Shown: piece by piece, positions 8,315 to 17,843 of the stretch | Layout: the number at the start of each line of letters is the position of its first letter | Position numbering within the stretch: position 1 is the stretch's first letter | DNA from: Pectinatus frisingensis | GTDB taxonomy: Bacteria > Bacillota > Negativicutes > Selenomonadales > Selenomonadaceae | DNA length: 60,832 nt | Assembly: GCF_015732285.1 (NCBI RefSeq) | Contig: NZ_WIQU01000029.1 | Span: 1-60,832, forward strand | Reading direction: 5' to 3' | The notes under the pieces: model-generated | Databases searched by the model: none | What the model saw: only the letters and a program-made list of their open reading frames with translations | Told to the model about the DNA's origin: nothing | Translations under genes and position numbers: made by a program

Positions 8315-8989
8315 ATGAATTTATTGATTGTAAATCCAACAGGTAATAGAAGTCTTAATGACAAGATTTATGACAGGGCAATTTATTCTGCCAAAATAAC
8401 GGCCAGAAACAGTGAGGACCATACTAATATATCAGTTATAAACATTGCTGATGCTGCTGGGGAACTCGCTACAGCAGACAGTTTGGCAAGTCTGCCGGAC
8501 TTGATTTTGAAGGCACTTCAGCCAATCGCACATGCATATGACGGAATCATAATAGCACACAGCAGCGATGCAGGAGTCAATTTTCTAAAAGATGCCTTGA
8601 AAAAAACTGTCATTGGTATAAGTTATTCTGCTATTTACACTGCGTTTCCATTAGGGAAAAGGATGGGAATGTTTGTAGATAAAACACAAACAGCAATAAT
8701 GCAAAAACTTGTCGATGATTATAAAAAAAGTATTCTTGCTGATGTGAAACTTTTACCGGTTGATATAAGCAGTGGTAATGAAGAAACCATATTGGAAAAT
8801 ATGCGGCAGACGATAGAAAAAATGACAGATATCAATCGATTGGATTCTATTATAATAGATGATATAAATATGAGTTTTGCGATGAAACCACTGTTTGATT
8901 TGTATAAACTGCCGGTCATTGACGCAGTCATGTCTGCTGTATCAGTAACGGAAAATATCATATTTAATAAAAAATGGCTTGAAGCATAA
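8315..8989 (+). CDS. Asp/Glu/hydantoin racemase-like protein lacking both catalytic cysteines
   Basis: 224 residues with the fold signature of the Asp/Glu/hydantoin racemase superfamily: an N-terminal LLIVNPTGN strand-loop and a repeated Rossmann-like half. The two cysteines that act as acid and base in cofactor-free racemases are missing: the first motif reads IAHSSDAG (H82 where Cys is usual) and the second IIIDDINMS (D183 where Cys is usual). I find no cysteine anywhere in the protein. It therefore may not be a racemase. The ribosome site AAGGAGG (8288-8294) is 20 nt from the ATG, with GGCTTTAAGCC between. Role in the operon unknown. Confidence 0.75.
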   Translation: MNLLIVNPTGNRSLNDKIYDRAIYSAKITARNSEDHTNISVINIADAAGELATADSLASLPDLILKALQPIAHAYDGIIIAHSSDAGVNFLKDALKKTVIGISYSAIYTAFPLGKRMGMFVDKTQTAIMQKLVDDYKKSILADVKLLPVDISSGNEETILENMRQTIEKMTDINRLDSIIIDDINMSFAMKPLFDLYKLPVIDAVMSAVSVTENIIFNKKWLEA

Positions 8990-9037
8990 TCGTGTGAATG
9001 TTTTTGATTGTATTATCAAGCAGGGGAGGCAGTGTGT

Positions 9038-9811
9038 TTGAAAAAATTTTTCATTGAAGGATGTATTTTGATTAATGAAAAAATTCTTGATGATGTTTAT
9101 TATATGCTTTTACAAGCACCGGAAATAGCTGATCATGCAGAACCGGGGCAGTTTGTACATGTTAAGAAAAATAACAGTATCAATTTTTTGCGGCGTCCAT
9201 TAGGAATAGCGGAGGTTGATAAGAAAAAGGGCACAATAAGCTTAATTTACCGGATAATCGGCAGGGGAACAGCAGAATATGCAGCTATGACAGTGGGTGA
9301 ACAGCTGAGCATAGTCGGACCGATAGGCAATGGATTTATGATTAAAGAAGGACGGCCACTGATTGTCGGTGGGGGAATGGGTATGGCTCCGCTTGTTTTT
9401 TTGGCAGAACGATTACAAGAAAAGAAACCTCTGGTTCTTGTCGGTGGGAAAAACGAACAAGAAGTATTTTGGCCTAAATATATGGAAAAGTATGCCGATA
9501 AGATTTATGTGACCACTGATGATGGTTCACTGGGGTTCAAGGGATTTACAGTACAGTTTCTGCCGAAAATTTTAGAGGATAACGCTGTCGATGATATCTA
9601 TACATGCGGGCCCGATATCATGATGCATTCGGTTGCTAAGATTGCTAAGAAATATGGAAAAAGCTGTCAAGTATCCATGGAAAAAAGAATGGCCTGCGGA
9701 ATAGGGGTGTGTCTGGGCTGTACCTTTACCGATAAAATTACCGGTAAACGACGTAAGGTTTGTGTTGATGGTCCGGTATTCCCGGCTGAGGAGGTATTCG
9801 ACTATGAATGA
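9038..9811 (+). CDS. pyrK: Dihydroorotate dehydrogenase B, electron-transfer subunit
   Basis: 257 residues from TTG 9038, placed eight bases after GGGGAGG; no ATG start fits. Domains in order: FAD-binding barrel (RRPLGIAEV near residue 55), NAD-binding ferredoxin-reductase fold (GGGMGMAPL near 115) and a C-terminal [2Fe-2S] motif with four cysteines (C-x4-C-x2-C, then KVC). It passes electrons between NAD(H) and PyrD. Its stop overlaps the pyrD start. In this class the reaction is reversible, so with NADH it can reduce orotate to dihydroorotate. Context, not sequence, suggests the reductive direction. Confidence 0.93.
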   Translation: MKKFFIEGCILINEKILDDVYYMLLQAPEIADHAEPGQFVHVKKNNSINFLRRPLGIAEVDKKKGTISLIYRIIGRGTAEYAAMTVGEQLSIVGPIGNGFMIKEGRPLIVGGGMGMAPLVFLAERLQEKKPLVLVGGKNEQEVFWPKYMEKYADKIYVTTDDGSLGFKGFTVQFLPKILEDNAVDDIYTCGPDIMMHSVAKIAKKYGKSCQVSMEKRMACGIGVCLGCTFTDKITGKRRKVCVDGPVFPAEEVFDYE

Positions 9812-10718
9812 GATATCCTTAACTGTGGATATAGGCAGACTGCATTTAAAGAAACCGGTAATGGGGGCATCAGGAACATTTGGCTTCGGTCGAGAGTATG
9901 AGGATTTTCTTGCTGTCCATGAAATAGGAGCAATAGTCACTAAAGGGCTTACTCCCTTGCCAAGAGAGGGAAATCCAGGCGTAAGAATTGCTGAAACACC
10001 GGCGGGAATGCTCAATTCCATTGGTTTGGAAAATCCCGGAGTGGATGCGTTTATCAGGGATATACTGCCTAAAATAAAAAAATATCATGTGCCGATTATT
10101 GTCAATATATCGGCGGGGACAGTTGAAGATTATGGTGAAATGGCACAAAAGCTGGATATCGTAGGTGTAGATGCATTGGAAGTAAATATTTCCTGTCCTA
10201 ATGTCAAAGAGGGGGGCATCGTTTTTGGAACTGATCCCAGATCGGCTGCCGCAGTTACGTCTTCGGTAAAAAAACACACGGGGAAGACCGTAATAGTGAA
10301 GCTGTCACCCAACGTGACTGATATAAGCTGTATGGCCAGGGCCGTGGAAGCTGCCGGCGCTGATGCGGTGTCATTGATAAATACCATCACCGGAATGGTG
10401 ATAGATATTAACAAACGAAAACCTTTGCTGGGAAATGTGACTGGTGGATTATCCGGTCCGGCAGTAAAGCCGGTAGCCTTGCATCTGGTATGGCAGACTG
10501 CCCAGAGTGTCAAAATACCGATAATCGGTATGGGCGGAATAATGAATGGTGAAGATGCCGTAGAATTTTTACTGGCGGGTGCCAGTGCAGTGGCAGTCGG
10601 AGCGGGAAATTTTGCCAATCCGCGGGCAGTAAAAGATGTGACGGACGGCATTGAAAAATATATGAGAAAAAATAATATACATAATTTGGATGAAATTATT
10701 GGGAAATTAGAAGTATAG
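9804..10718 (+). CDS. pyrD: Dihydroorotate dehydrogenase B, catalytic subunit
   Basis: 304 residues; ATG 9804 overlaps the pyrK stop and follows GAGGAGG. FMN TIM-barrel of class 1B with the active-site cysteine C131 in NISCPNV, the substrate loops ([17 protein letters not shown]) and the phosphate-binding end ([13 protein letters not shown]). It interconverts dihydroorotate and orotate with PyrK. Nothing in the active site looks lost, so the substrate is likely a genuine pyrimidine. Placed between a racemase-like and a CapA-like gene rather than among pyr genes, it may be a second, catabolic copy; this can be checked only with the rest of the genome. Confidence 0.95.
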   Translation: MNEISLTVDIGRLHLKKPVMGASGTFGFGREYEDFLAVHEIGAIVTKGLTPLPREGNPGVRIAETPAGMLNSIGLENPGVDAFIRDILPKIKKYHVPIIVNISAGTVEDYGEMAQKLDIVGVDALEVNISCPNVKEGGIVFGTDPRSAAAVTSSVKKHTGKTVIVKLSPNVTDISCMARAVEAAGADAVSLINTITGMVIDINKRKPLLGNVTGGLSGPAVKPVALHLVWQTAQSVKIPIIGMGGIMNGEDAVEFLLAGASAVAVGAGNFANPRAVKDVTDGIEKYMRKNNIHNLDEIIGKLEV

Positions 10719-10744
10719 ATCTTTTTAGTAAAGAAGGGTTGATT

Positions 10745-12046
10745 TTGTCGCGAATAAGTATAGCTGCTGTCGGTGATTCATTCATTACACAGCATCTGCC
10801 GCATGATAAAAAATTTGCGGATTTGCGGGACTATTTTTTGCAATACGATGTCAGATTTACTAACTTTGAGGTACTGCTGCATGATTTTGAAGTTTATCCG
10901 GCGCCTGTCAGCGGTGGTACATGGGCGGCTGCAAGACCGTATGTAACAGAAGATATCAGGGAACTCGGGTTTAATATTGTAGCATGGGCGAATAATCATA
11001 ATATTGACTGGAATATCGAAGGGGTATTGACCACGTTGCGGCACTTGGAAAAAAGCGGCCTGATTAACGCCGGAGTAGGCCGTAACCTAGCGAAAGCGGC
11101 GCAGCCACGGTATATCGATACACCCAACGGACGATTGGCGCTGATAGGTGTCACTTCAACTATATCAGAGTGGGGGATGGCCAGTTATCCAAGAGCAGAT
11201 GTTTTAGGAAGACCGGGAGCAAATGTGCTTCGTTATCAGGCAGAGCATATCGTTCTGCCTGAACAGCTGGAAACGTTACGGGAAATAATTGGTCAGACAG
11301 AAATAAATGCCAACCGTCTTCTGAATGAAAAGGAAGGTTTTACGAAACCATTGAAAGACGGTTTTTTTATAAATGATATCTGCATCAAAGCCGGTGCTGA
11401 ACCGGGCACAGTCACAAAAATGAATATGCAGGATGCACAGCGAATTGTAAGATCGATACAGGAGGCAAAACGTCAGGCTGATGTTGTCATTGTAAGCCAT
11501 CATACCCATGAAAGAAAAGGCCTTGACAAACAGCTGCCGGCTGATTTTGCCAGGGATTTTGCCCATTTATGCATCAATAATGGCGTGCAGGCCTATATTG
11601 GTCATGGGCCTCATATTTGGCGCGGTATTGAGATATATAAACAAAAACCGATCTTTTATAGTCTGGGAAATTTTATTTTCCAGAATGATTTAGTTGAACG
11701 GCAGCCTGCTGAGTTTTATAATCTTTATAATCTGGGCGGTGAGGATACTGTGGCTGATGGACTGGATATCCGCAGTGCTAATGATACTCGCGGCTTGGCA
11801 GCTGACAGACGTGTTTTCGAATCGGCGGCAGCAGCCTTTTTTGTTGAGGATGGCAATGTCACCGACATACAGTTAAGACCATTGACATTAGGTTTTAAAA
11901 ATGGTCGGGCACAACGTGGCAAACCTGAGTTTGCTGATGCAGCAAATGGTAAGCGCATATTAAATGAGATAGCTGCGTTATCGGAAAAATATGGGACAAA
12001 GATAAAAATAGCAGACAATATGGGTGTAATAAAAATAAATAATTGA
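10745..12046 (+). CDS. CapA-family metallophosphatase-like protein
   Basis: About 433 residues from TTG 10745, six bases after AAGAAGGG; a TTG at 10739 lies too close to that site. All CapA (PGA_cap) signature motifs are present: AAVGDSF near the start, ANNHNID, SHHTHE, GHGPH followed by RGIEIY, and YSLGNFIF. No signal peptide or membrane segment is seen, so it is likely cytoplasmic, unlike capsule CapA/PgsA. Members of this family are metal-dependent hydrolases of poorly known activity. As last gene of the pyrKD operon it is a candidate for the step that no recognised gene covers, hydrolysis of N-carbamoyl-aspartate; this is speculation. Confidence 0.85.
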   Translation: MSRISIAAVGDSFITQHLPHDKKFADLRDYFLQYDVRFTNFEVLLHDFEVYPAPVSGGTWAAARPYVTEDIRELGFNIVAWANNHNIDWNIEGVLTTLRHLEKSGLINAGVGRNLAKAAQPRYIDTPNGRLALIGVTSTISEWGMASYPRADVLGRPGANVLRYQAEHIVLPEQLETLREIIGQTEINANRLLNEKEGFTKPLKDGFFINDICIKAGAEPGTVTKMNMQDAQRIVRSIQEAKRQADVVIVSHHTHERKGLDKQLPADFARDFAHLCINNGVQAYIGHGPHIWRGIEIYKQKPIFYSLGNFIFQNDLVERQPAEFYNLYNLGGEDTVADGLDIRSANDTRGLAADRRVFESAAAAFFVEDGNVTDIQLRPLTLGFKNGRAQRGKPEFADAANGKRILNEIAALSEKYGTKIKIADNMGVIKINN

Positions 12047-12053
12047 TACTGAA

Positions 12054-12108
12054 TTGACCTTCATAAATCAGATTTAATAAATCCAACTTATGAAGGTCAA
12101 TTTTTTTT
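12054..12108 (+). terminator. Rho-independent terminator after capA
   Basis: Arms TTGACCTTCATAA (12054-12066) and TTATGAAGGTCAA (12088-12100), 13 perfect pairs, then T8 (12101-12108). The convergent ureD gene ends inside the T-run. Confidence 0.9.
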
Positions 12109-12913
12109 ACGGTCTTAATTGTACTTTTATCAAGTTAATAAGGTTTACTAAAATTTCGCTGGAATAGGCAAATACTTTTATACATAAATGATTAGTGCTG
12201 AGGAGACTCACGCCACTGTCAATGTTTGTCTGTGTATCGATAAATTCCCGGATTTTTTTGCTCAGTTTTTCAGCATTTTCAAAATTGAATAGAAGAATTG
12301 TTGCCAGGTGGGTATATCGTTCATAAAAGCCAAATGATGCCAGGTTTTGCTGATCAGGGAAATAACGGGCATTTTCAAAGTAACAAAGTTGTGTACCTTC
12401 GTAGACTTTCAGTAATGCAGTGTATTTTTTATAAAGAAAGTGTTCCTTGTGTTCAGTCCGGCCGCTGCTCAATATTTCACTGTAAAAAAGTTTTGCGGTA
12501 TTATCAGTAAGATGAATGACAGTATCACTGGCAAAAGCGGATCCAGCAAAGGGAATGACGGGCTGCGGCATATAAAAAAGTAACGTGTTTTCCGCTAAGA
12601 TGATCCTGGTACTACGCCGGCCTTCTCCATCAGGCATTTTATGGATTTTTTCGTATGATTGTGAAGTTAATTCTACACTGGTTCCTTTTTGCAGACAGAT
12701 GGTTATCTTTTGCTGATCACCAGACATGATGCCTGCAGAGGCAGTTAGAATCATATAGCGTGTAATAGGAACGGAGCAAAATGGTTGCATTACTTTGAAG
12801 GGGGCTGTAAAGTAGACATCATTAAGAAGGGTTTTTCCTAGTCGGCAGCAAAATTCTAAAGACAGACAGGAAGGTTTTCCATAGGCGCTGTTGATATTTT
12901 TCTGCTTAGACAT
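12107..12913 (-). CDS. ureD: Urease accessory protein UreD (UreH)
   Basis: 268 residues from ATG 12913, which overlaps the ureG stop by 8 nt; an upstream in-frame start at 12931 would lie inside ureG. Contains the UreD hallmarks ([12 protein letters not shown], a central GGxxxGD-like segment here [11 protein letters not shown]). With UreF and UreG it forms the chaperone complex that delivers nickel to the urease apoprotein. Last gene of the urt-ure operon; its stop codon lies in the T-tract of the opposing capA terminator, so the two transcripts meet head-on with no spare DNA. Confidence 0.9.
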   Translation of the reverse strand: MSKQKNINSAYGKPSCLSLEFCCRLGKTLLNDVYFTAPFKVMQPFCSVPITRYMILTASAGIMSGDQQKITICLQKGTSVELTSQSYEKIHKMPDGEGRRSTRIILAENTLLFYMPQPVIPFAGSAFASDTVIHLTDNTAKLFYSEILSSGRTEHKEHFLYKKYTALLKVYEGTQLCYFENARYFPDQQNLASFGFYERYTHLATILLFNFENAEKLSKKIREFIDTQTNIDSGVSLLSTNHLCIKVFAYSSEILVNLINLIKVQLRP

Positions 12914-13514
12914 CTTCAAGCAGAGCCTCATGCTTTATCCATGCTATGATTTTATCGATACCCTTGTTTTCCCGGATATTGGTGAATAAAAAAGGTTTGC
13001 TGCCGCGCATTTTTCGGGCGTCGCGTTCCATTACGGAAAGATCAGCTCCGACATATGGTGCCAGGTCAATTTTATTGATAAGCAAAAGATCTGACCGCAT
13101 TATGCCGGGACCGCCCTTGCGGGGAATTTTATCACCTTCAGCTACATCAATGACAAATATCGTTTTGTCGGCGAGTTCAGGGCTGAAAGTAGCAGATAAA
13201 TTATCACCGCCGCTTTCAATGAAAAAAATTTGTACATCGGGAAATTTTTCACTCATTACTTCAATAGCATCAAGATTCATTGAAGCGTCTTCTCTGATGG
13301 CTGTATGGGGGCATCCGCCGGTTTCCACGCCGACTACGCGTTCTTTTTCCATTACCGAATTTTTAATCAGGAATTCGGCATCTTCTTGTGTATAGATATC
13401 ATTGGTAATGACGCAGATGCTGTAATCACTTGACAATATACGGGTGAGTGCTTCTATTAATGCGGTTTTGCCGGAACCGACCGGGCCGGCTACACCGATT
13501 TTTATATAACTCAT
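12906..13514 (-). CDS. ureG: Urease accessory GTPase UreG
   Basis: 202 residues. P-loop GPVGSGKT at residues 10-17, the metal-site motif ETGGCPHTA (CPH), [15 protein letters not shown] and the specificity motif NKIDLAP. It hydrolyses GTP to drive nickel insertion into urease with UreD, UreE and UreF. Overlaps ureD by 8 nt and sits 14 bp after ureF. Full length and all motifs intact. Confidence 0.97.
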   Translation of the reverse strand: MSYIKIGVAGPVGSGKTALIEALTRILSSDYSICVITNDIYTQEDAEFLIKNSVMEKERVVGVETGGCPHTAIREDASMNLDAIEVMSEKFPDVQIFFIESGGDNLSATFSPELADKTIFVIDVAEGDKIPRKGGPGIMRSDLLLINKIDLAPYVGADLSVMERDARKMRGSKPFLFTNIRENKGIDKIIAWIKHEALLEDV

Positions 13515-13528
13515 GAATAATCTCCTTT

Positions 13529-14218
13529 TTATGACATATATAGGCGAGAGTATAATGTTTCGTGCTGCATTGCCCGAATATCGAATCCCGGTGTTGACAA
13601 ACAGAAATCGTCTATTGAAAGAGAATGAAGCTTATCTAACAGTTGCGGCCATTGCACACTGCAGCTGCGCAATATTTGCTGGCCGGAAGTTTGACTTAAT
13701 GGGATGCTTTTCACACATGTGTTTATGAGACTGGCTGCCTGTGCGTAAATGTAATGCAGGCAGGAATCCGGCAGTGCAATGTCTGCCGCCGAGCAGAAAA
13801 CACCGTAAGCTATCGGGTGGGCGTGAAGCCGGGACTGCGATATATAGTGGTAAAAATTATCATCAATTGAAGGTAATGGCAGGGATTGGACTGTTTTTAT
13901 AAACCTCGAACCTAATTTAATGGCGGCCTGACGAAGCTCTAAAGGAGCCTTTGCGGTCAAAAAAATTTTTTCCAGATAATCAACAGTAGCTAAATCGTGG
14001 CTATTAGTTTGTTCATAGGCAAGCTTGACAGCCAATAATTCGCTGTATAAAAAAGCTGATGTCATATATTGTGTAAGCCATTCCTGCATACTTGAAGCAT
14101 CAGTTACCAATTCATGCTGTACATAAGTTTCCAGACCGTAAGAGTGAATATAGGTTCCTATTGGGAAAAGAGCATCATTTATCTGCAATAATAAAAATTT
14201 TTGCTCAATGTTATTCAT
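13529..14218 (-). CDS. ureF: Urease accessory protein UreF
   Basis: 229 residues from ATG 14218, preceded by GGAG; a longer frame from 14284 would run through ureE. All-helical UreF with the conserved start region [16 protein letters not shown], where many relatives have G-FSHS, and the C-terminal segment [17 protein letters not shown]. It acts as the GTPase-gating partner of UreG during nickel delivery. Overlaps the end of ureE by 8 nt. Confidence 0.92.
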   Translation of the reverse strand: MNNIEQKFLLLQINDALFPIGTYIHSYGLETYVQHELVTDASSMQEWLTQYMTSAFLYSELLAVKLAYEQTNSHDLATVDYLEKIFLTAKAPLELRQAAIKLGSRFIKTVQSLPLPSIDDNFYHYISQSRLHAHPIAYGVFCSAADIALPDSCLHYIYAQAASLINTCVKSIPLSQTSGQQILRSCSVQWPQLLDKLHSLSIDDFCLSTPGFDIRAMQHETLYSRLYMS

Positions 14219-14708
14219 TTGTAGTCTCCGCTGTGTGGTGGTGATTGTGTACGGCTGAGCCGCCAATGCGCCAGTGATTGTCAAGACGTCGATTTTCTAT
14301 AACAAAAGAAATATGCAGTTTTTTCAGCAATTCCGCAAAAGGGTGATCGTAAGGGATAATGAATTCTTCATTATCGGGCAGATAATAGAAAGGTGCATGA
14401 CGATTGCCGGTTTCATAGCATAATGTAATAATTTCCAGTTTGTTGTGGCATGATACTGTCAGGCATTTACTGGGAATAATCTCAACAATAATAGCATCAC
14501 TGTCATCGGCAATCGCCAGCACATCACCATACCATAAACCACGCTGCTGTTCTTTGTCTGATAAGCGTACAGCAATATCACGTCCCTTATGGCTTGTCAG
14601 ACGATGGATTTTCTTTTTGCTGTCATACCATTCGATATTCACTATGTCCATAGGATAATTTTTGAATTTTTCATCGTTCATGTTTCCGAGTATATGGTCA
14701 ATCAGCAT
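14211..14708 (-). CDS. ureE: Urease accessory nickel metallochaperone UreE
   Basis: 165 residues. N-terminal peptide-binding barrel, then the metal-binding domain with the GNRHAPFY motif where the conserved nickel His lies. The C-terminus carries a short His cluster (HNHHH), a modest version of the nickel-storing tail of many UreE proteins. AGGGAGG upstream of the ATG. It lies 15 bp after ureC and supplies nickel to UreG. Confidence 0.94.
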   Translation of the reverse strand: MLIDHILGNMNDEKFKNYPMDIVNIEWYDSKKKIHRLTSHKGRDIAVRLSDKEQQRGLWYGDVLAIADDSDAIIVEIIPSKCLTVSCHNKLEIITLCYETGNRHAPFYYLPDNEEFIIPYDHPFAELLKKLHISFVIENRRLDNHWRIGGSAVHNHHHTAETTNE

Positions 14709-14723
14709 GATGGTACCTCCCTA

Positions 14724-16442
14724 TTAAAATAGATTATACAATTGTGCTAATGGCAGCTTTGGGGCTGGTTTGCTGACCAAGCGGATGCCATCAACGTGTA
14801 CGGCATATGTTTCAGGATCTACATCAATATGCGGTGTGGCATTATTGAGCACCATATCTTTTTTGCTGATTGTGCGGCAGCCATGAACCGGGAGCACTGT
14901 TTTTTCCAGTTTTAAATTTTTCCGGATATCACTTTTCCAGGCTGCTTTGGATACAAAGGTTATGCAGCTGGGGTATTTTGCTTTACCATCTGCACCAAAC
15001 ATGTGACGATAAAAAACCGGCTGTGGTGTAGGTATGGATGCATTGGGATCTCCCATCTTAGCTGCGGCAATCATACCGCCTTTTATAATTATTTCAGGGC
15101 GCACGCCAAAAAAAGCAGGGTGCCAGATGACAAGGTCAGCAAATTTACCTTTAGTGACAGAGCCGACATATTCAGAAATTCCTTGCATTATGGCGGGGTT
15201 GATTGTGTATTTTGCAATATAACGACGGATGCGAAAATTGTCATTTTCTCCCTTTTCTTCCGGTAAACGACCGCGTTCTTTTTTCATCTTGTCAGCTGTC
15301 TGCCATGTACGGGTGATTACTTCACCGACACGGCCCATGGCTTGTGAGTCGGAACTCATCATGCTGAAAACTCCCATGTCATGTAAGACATCTTCTGCGG
15401 CAATTGTTTCCGGACGTATCCGTGAATCGGCGAAAGCGACATCCTCGGGTATGCGGCTGTCGAGATGATGGCACACCATCAGCATGTCAAGATGTTCATC
15501 AATGGTATTGACAGTAAAAGGCATTGTCGGATTGGTGGAAGAGGGCAGAATATTGCGGAATCCGGCAGCCTTTATAATATCGGGAGCATGTCCGCCGCCG
15601 GCTCCTTCTGTATGATAAGTATGGATAGTCCTGCCGGCTATGGCTTTCAATGTATCTTCTACACAACCGGCTTCATTAAGGGTGTCGGTATGGATGGCTG
15701 TTTGAACGTCATATTTGTCGGAGACTTGCAGGCAGGCATCAATTACGGCCGGTGTCGCTCCCCAGTCTTCGTGAATTTTTAAGCCCGCGGCGCCGGCTAA
15801 TATTTGCTCTTCCAAAGGCTGTATATTGGAACAATTCCCTTTAGCCAAAAATCCCAGATTCATCGGATATTCATCAGCAGCCCGCAGCATCTGGGCCAGA
15901 TTCCATGGCCCGGGTGTGCATGTGGTGGCATTTGTTCCGTCGGCGGGTCCGGTGCCGCCGCCGATCATCGTGGTTATACCGCTGTAAAGTGCCGTATCTA
16001 TTTGTTGCGGACTGATGAAATGGATATGTGAATCAATACCACCGGCAGTGACAATCATACCTTCGGCGGCAATAGCTTCAGTTGAAGCTCCAATAGTCAT
16101 TCCGGGAGTTACATTGTCCATTATGTCAGGATTGCCGGCTTTGCCGATACCGGCAATTTTACCGTTTTTTATACCTATATCGGCTTTACATATATTGTAT
16201 GCATCAATGATTAAAGCGTTTGTCAGGACAAGGTCAAGGTCACCGTCATTGCTGAGGGTGTTTACTGATTGTCCCATACCATCGCGCAGTGTTTTCCCGC
16301 CGCCGAACTTTACTTCATCACCGTAGCAGGTATAATCTTTTTCGACTTCAAGAAAAAGTTCCGTATCGGCTAGGCGGACTTTATCACCTGTTGTTGGACC
16401 AAACATCATTGCATATTCAGCGGCTTTCATTTTTCGGCTCAT
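14724..16442 (-). CDS. ureC: Urease alpha subunit (catalytic)
   Basis: 572 residues, normal family length. The nickel centre is complete: H139 and H141 (IDSHIHF), carbamylated K222 (GLKIHEDWG), H251, H277 and D365 (MSSDSQAMG), with catalytic C324-H325 on the mobile flap (MVCHHLDSR). The numbering is offset by +5 from the Klebsiella enzyme. It hydrolyses urea to ammonia and carbamate. Overlaps ureB by 26 nt and is expressed with the three separate subunits ureA, ureB and ureC, the bacterial arrangement. Urea would be brought in by the urt genes upstream. Confidence 0.98.
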   Translation of the reverse strand: MSRKMKAAEYAMMFGPTTGDKVRLADTELFLEVEKDYTCYGDEVKFGGGKTLRDGMGQSVNTLSNDGDLDLVLTNALIIDAYNICKADIGIKNGKIAGIGKAGNPDIMDNVTPGMTIGASTEAIAAEGMIVTAGGIDSHIHFISPQQIDTALYSGITTMIGGGTGPADGTNATTCTPGPWNLAQMLRAADEYPMNLGFLAKGNCSNIQPLEEQILAGAAGLKIHEDWGATPAVIDACLQVSDKYDVQTAIHTDTLNEAGCVEDTLKAIAGRTIHTYHTEGAGGGHAPDIIKAAGFRNILPSSTNPTMPFTVNTIDEHLDMLMVCHHLDSRIPEDVAFADSRIRPETIAAEDVLHDMGVFSMMSSDSQAMGRVGEVITRTWQTADKMKKERGRLPEEKGENDNFRIRRYIAKYTINPAIMQGISEYVGSVTKGKFADLVIWHPAFFGVRPEIIIKGGMIAAAKMGDPNASIPTPQPVFYRHMFGADGKAKYPSCITFVSKAAWKSDIRKNLKLEKTVLPVHGCRTISKKDMVLNNATPHIDVDPETYAVHVDGIRLVSKPAPKLPLAQLYNLF

Positions 16443-16818
16443 AATTTACTCCTTTCTGTATAAAACCGGCTCTTTCTGCTCGTCCCAAGGCCAGACGCCG
16501 GGTGTCGTCGTTTATATGGGAGCAGGTCAGGGCATTGAAACCGAATACTCTTTTATTACCGCCAACAGCGGTTAAATGTACAGTCTTGTTTTCACCGGGT
16601 TCAAAACGTACTGATGTACCGGAAGGAATATCAAGCCTCATACCAAAAGCTGCATTTCTGTCAAAAGATAGGCAGCGGTTCACTTCGAAAAAATGAAAAT
16701 GCGAACCTACCTGCACCGGTCTGTCACCGGTGTTACCGACAAGTATTGTCATAGTGGGACGTCCGCTGTTTAGTTCTATATCACGGTCAGCAGTTATGAT
16801 TTCTCCAGGGATCAACAT
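16417..16818 (-). CDS. ureB: Urease beta subunit
   Basis: 133 residues with the canonical start IPGEII, the [19 protein letters not shown] core and the FEPGE-K-V motif. Structural subunit of the (ABC)3 urease trimer. GGAGGTG precedes the ATG; 16 bp after ureA and overlapping the ureC start. Slightly longer than the usual 100-125 residues at its C-terminus. Confidence 0.97.
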   Translation of the reverse strand: MLIPGEIITADRDIELNSGRPTMTILVGNTGDRPVQVGSHFHFFEVNRCLSFDRNAAFGMRLDIPSGTSVRFEPGENKTVHLTAVGGNKRVFGFNALTCSHINDDTRRLALGRAERAGFIQKGVNYEPKNESR

Positions 16819-16833
16819 CTTTACACCTCCTTT

Positions 16834-17136
16834 TTATTGAATTGGATTATGGACAGTTACCAGTTTTGTTCCGTCGGGGAAGGTAGCTTCAATCTGGACC
16901 TCATGTATCATTGAAGGGACTTCCTCCATGACATCATTGGAAGTCAATATTTTACGCCCGGACTGCATCAGCTGTGTTACTGTTCTGCCCTCCCGGGCTA
17001 ATTCCAGCAGCTGTCTGCTGATATAAGCTATAGATTCCACATAATTAAGTTTAATGCCGCGTTCTTTACGTTCTTTAGCTACAGTACCGGCATAATGCAG
17101 CAATAATTTTTCCATATCTTTAGGTACTAAATGCAT
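16834..17136 (-). CDS. ureA: Urease gamma subunit
   Basis: 100 residues, exact family length, with motifs ARKERG-like [14 protein letters not shown], and [27 protein letters not shown] at the C-terminus. First of the urease structural genes, 18 bp after urtE, so urea import and hydrolysis are co-transcribed. Confidence 0.97.
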   Translation of the reverse strand: MHLVPKDMEKLLLHYAGTVAKERKERGIKLNYVESIAYISRQLLELAREGRTVTQLMQSGRKILTSNDVMEEVPSMIHEVQIEATFPDGTKLVTVHNPIQ

Positions 17137-17153
17137 AATGTTCGCCTCCTTGT

Positions 17154-17843
17154 TTAAATGGAAATTTTATGTTGAATTGTCTCTTTATCCATGTCACAAA
17201 CAAAACCTTGGGCAACTATGGTACCTTTGTCCATGACATAGTAATAGTCAGCAATGTCAAGTATAAATTCCAAATATTGTTCTACGATTAAAATCGTGTA
17301 GCCTTCTTTTTTTAGATGGAGAATGACTTTGCCAATATCTTTGATAATCGATGGCTGTATCCCTTCAGTCGGTTCGTCAAACATTAATAGTTTGGGATGG
17401 GCAACCAGTGCTCTGGCAATGGCAAGCTGTTGCTGCTGACCACCGCTTAAATTGCCCCCTTTGCGCGCGAGCATTTCTTTTAATATGGGAAATAATTCGT
17501 AAACTTCGGGGGAAATATTGCCTTTGCCGTTATTTACTTCCAGGCCAAGCTGTAGATTTTCCTTTACCGATATATGGGGGAAAATATCCCGTCCCTGGGG
17601 CACATAACCGATACCGGCACGGGCACGGGCGTAAGTCGGCTGATCGATAATTTCGCTGCCCTGCAGACGGATACTGCCGCAGGGAGTATTCACCAGTCCC
17701 ATGATGCTTTTTAGAAAAGTGCTCTTGCCGACACCGTTCCTTCCCAGTAAACACACTATGCGTCCTTCTTGTACATCAAGGTTGATATTCTTTAGTATGA
17801 TACTTTCACCATAAAAGGCCTGTAAATTTTTTACCTCAAGCAC
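17154..17843 (-). CDS. urtE: Urea ABC transporter ATP-binding protein UrtE
   Basis: 229 residues from GTG 17843, which overlaps the urtD stop by 8 nt and follows GAGGGGG; a longer frame from 17876 would reach into urtD. Walker [10 protein letters not shown], signature LSGGQQQQ, Walker [14 protein letters not shown]. The TEGIQP stretch after Walker B is typical of urea/branched-chain LivF-type ATPases annotated UrtE. Energises urea import with UrtD. Confidence 0.93.
   Translation of the reverse strand: MLEVKNLQAFYGESIILKNINLDVQEGRIVCLLGRNGVGKSTFLKSIMGLVNTPCGSIRLQGSEIIDQPTYARARAGIGYVPQGRDIFPHISVKENLQLGLEVNNGKGNISPEVYELFPILKEMLARKGGNLSGGQQQQLAIARALVAHPKLLMFDEPTEGIQPSIIKDIGKVILHLKKEGYTILIVEQYLEFILDIADYYYVMDKGTIVAQGFVCDMDKETIQHKISI

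Noticed and set aside
9572-10651. Long minus-strand open frames across pyrK and pyrD
   Set aside because: Shadows of the pyr genes; composition is low in normal patterns and no start context exists.
15465-16326. Plus-strand open frames over ureC
   Set aside because: Mirror frames of the GC-richer urease gene, no independent evidence.
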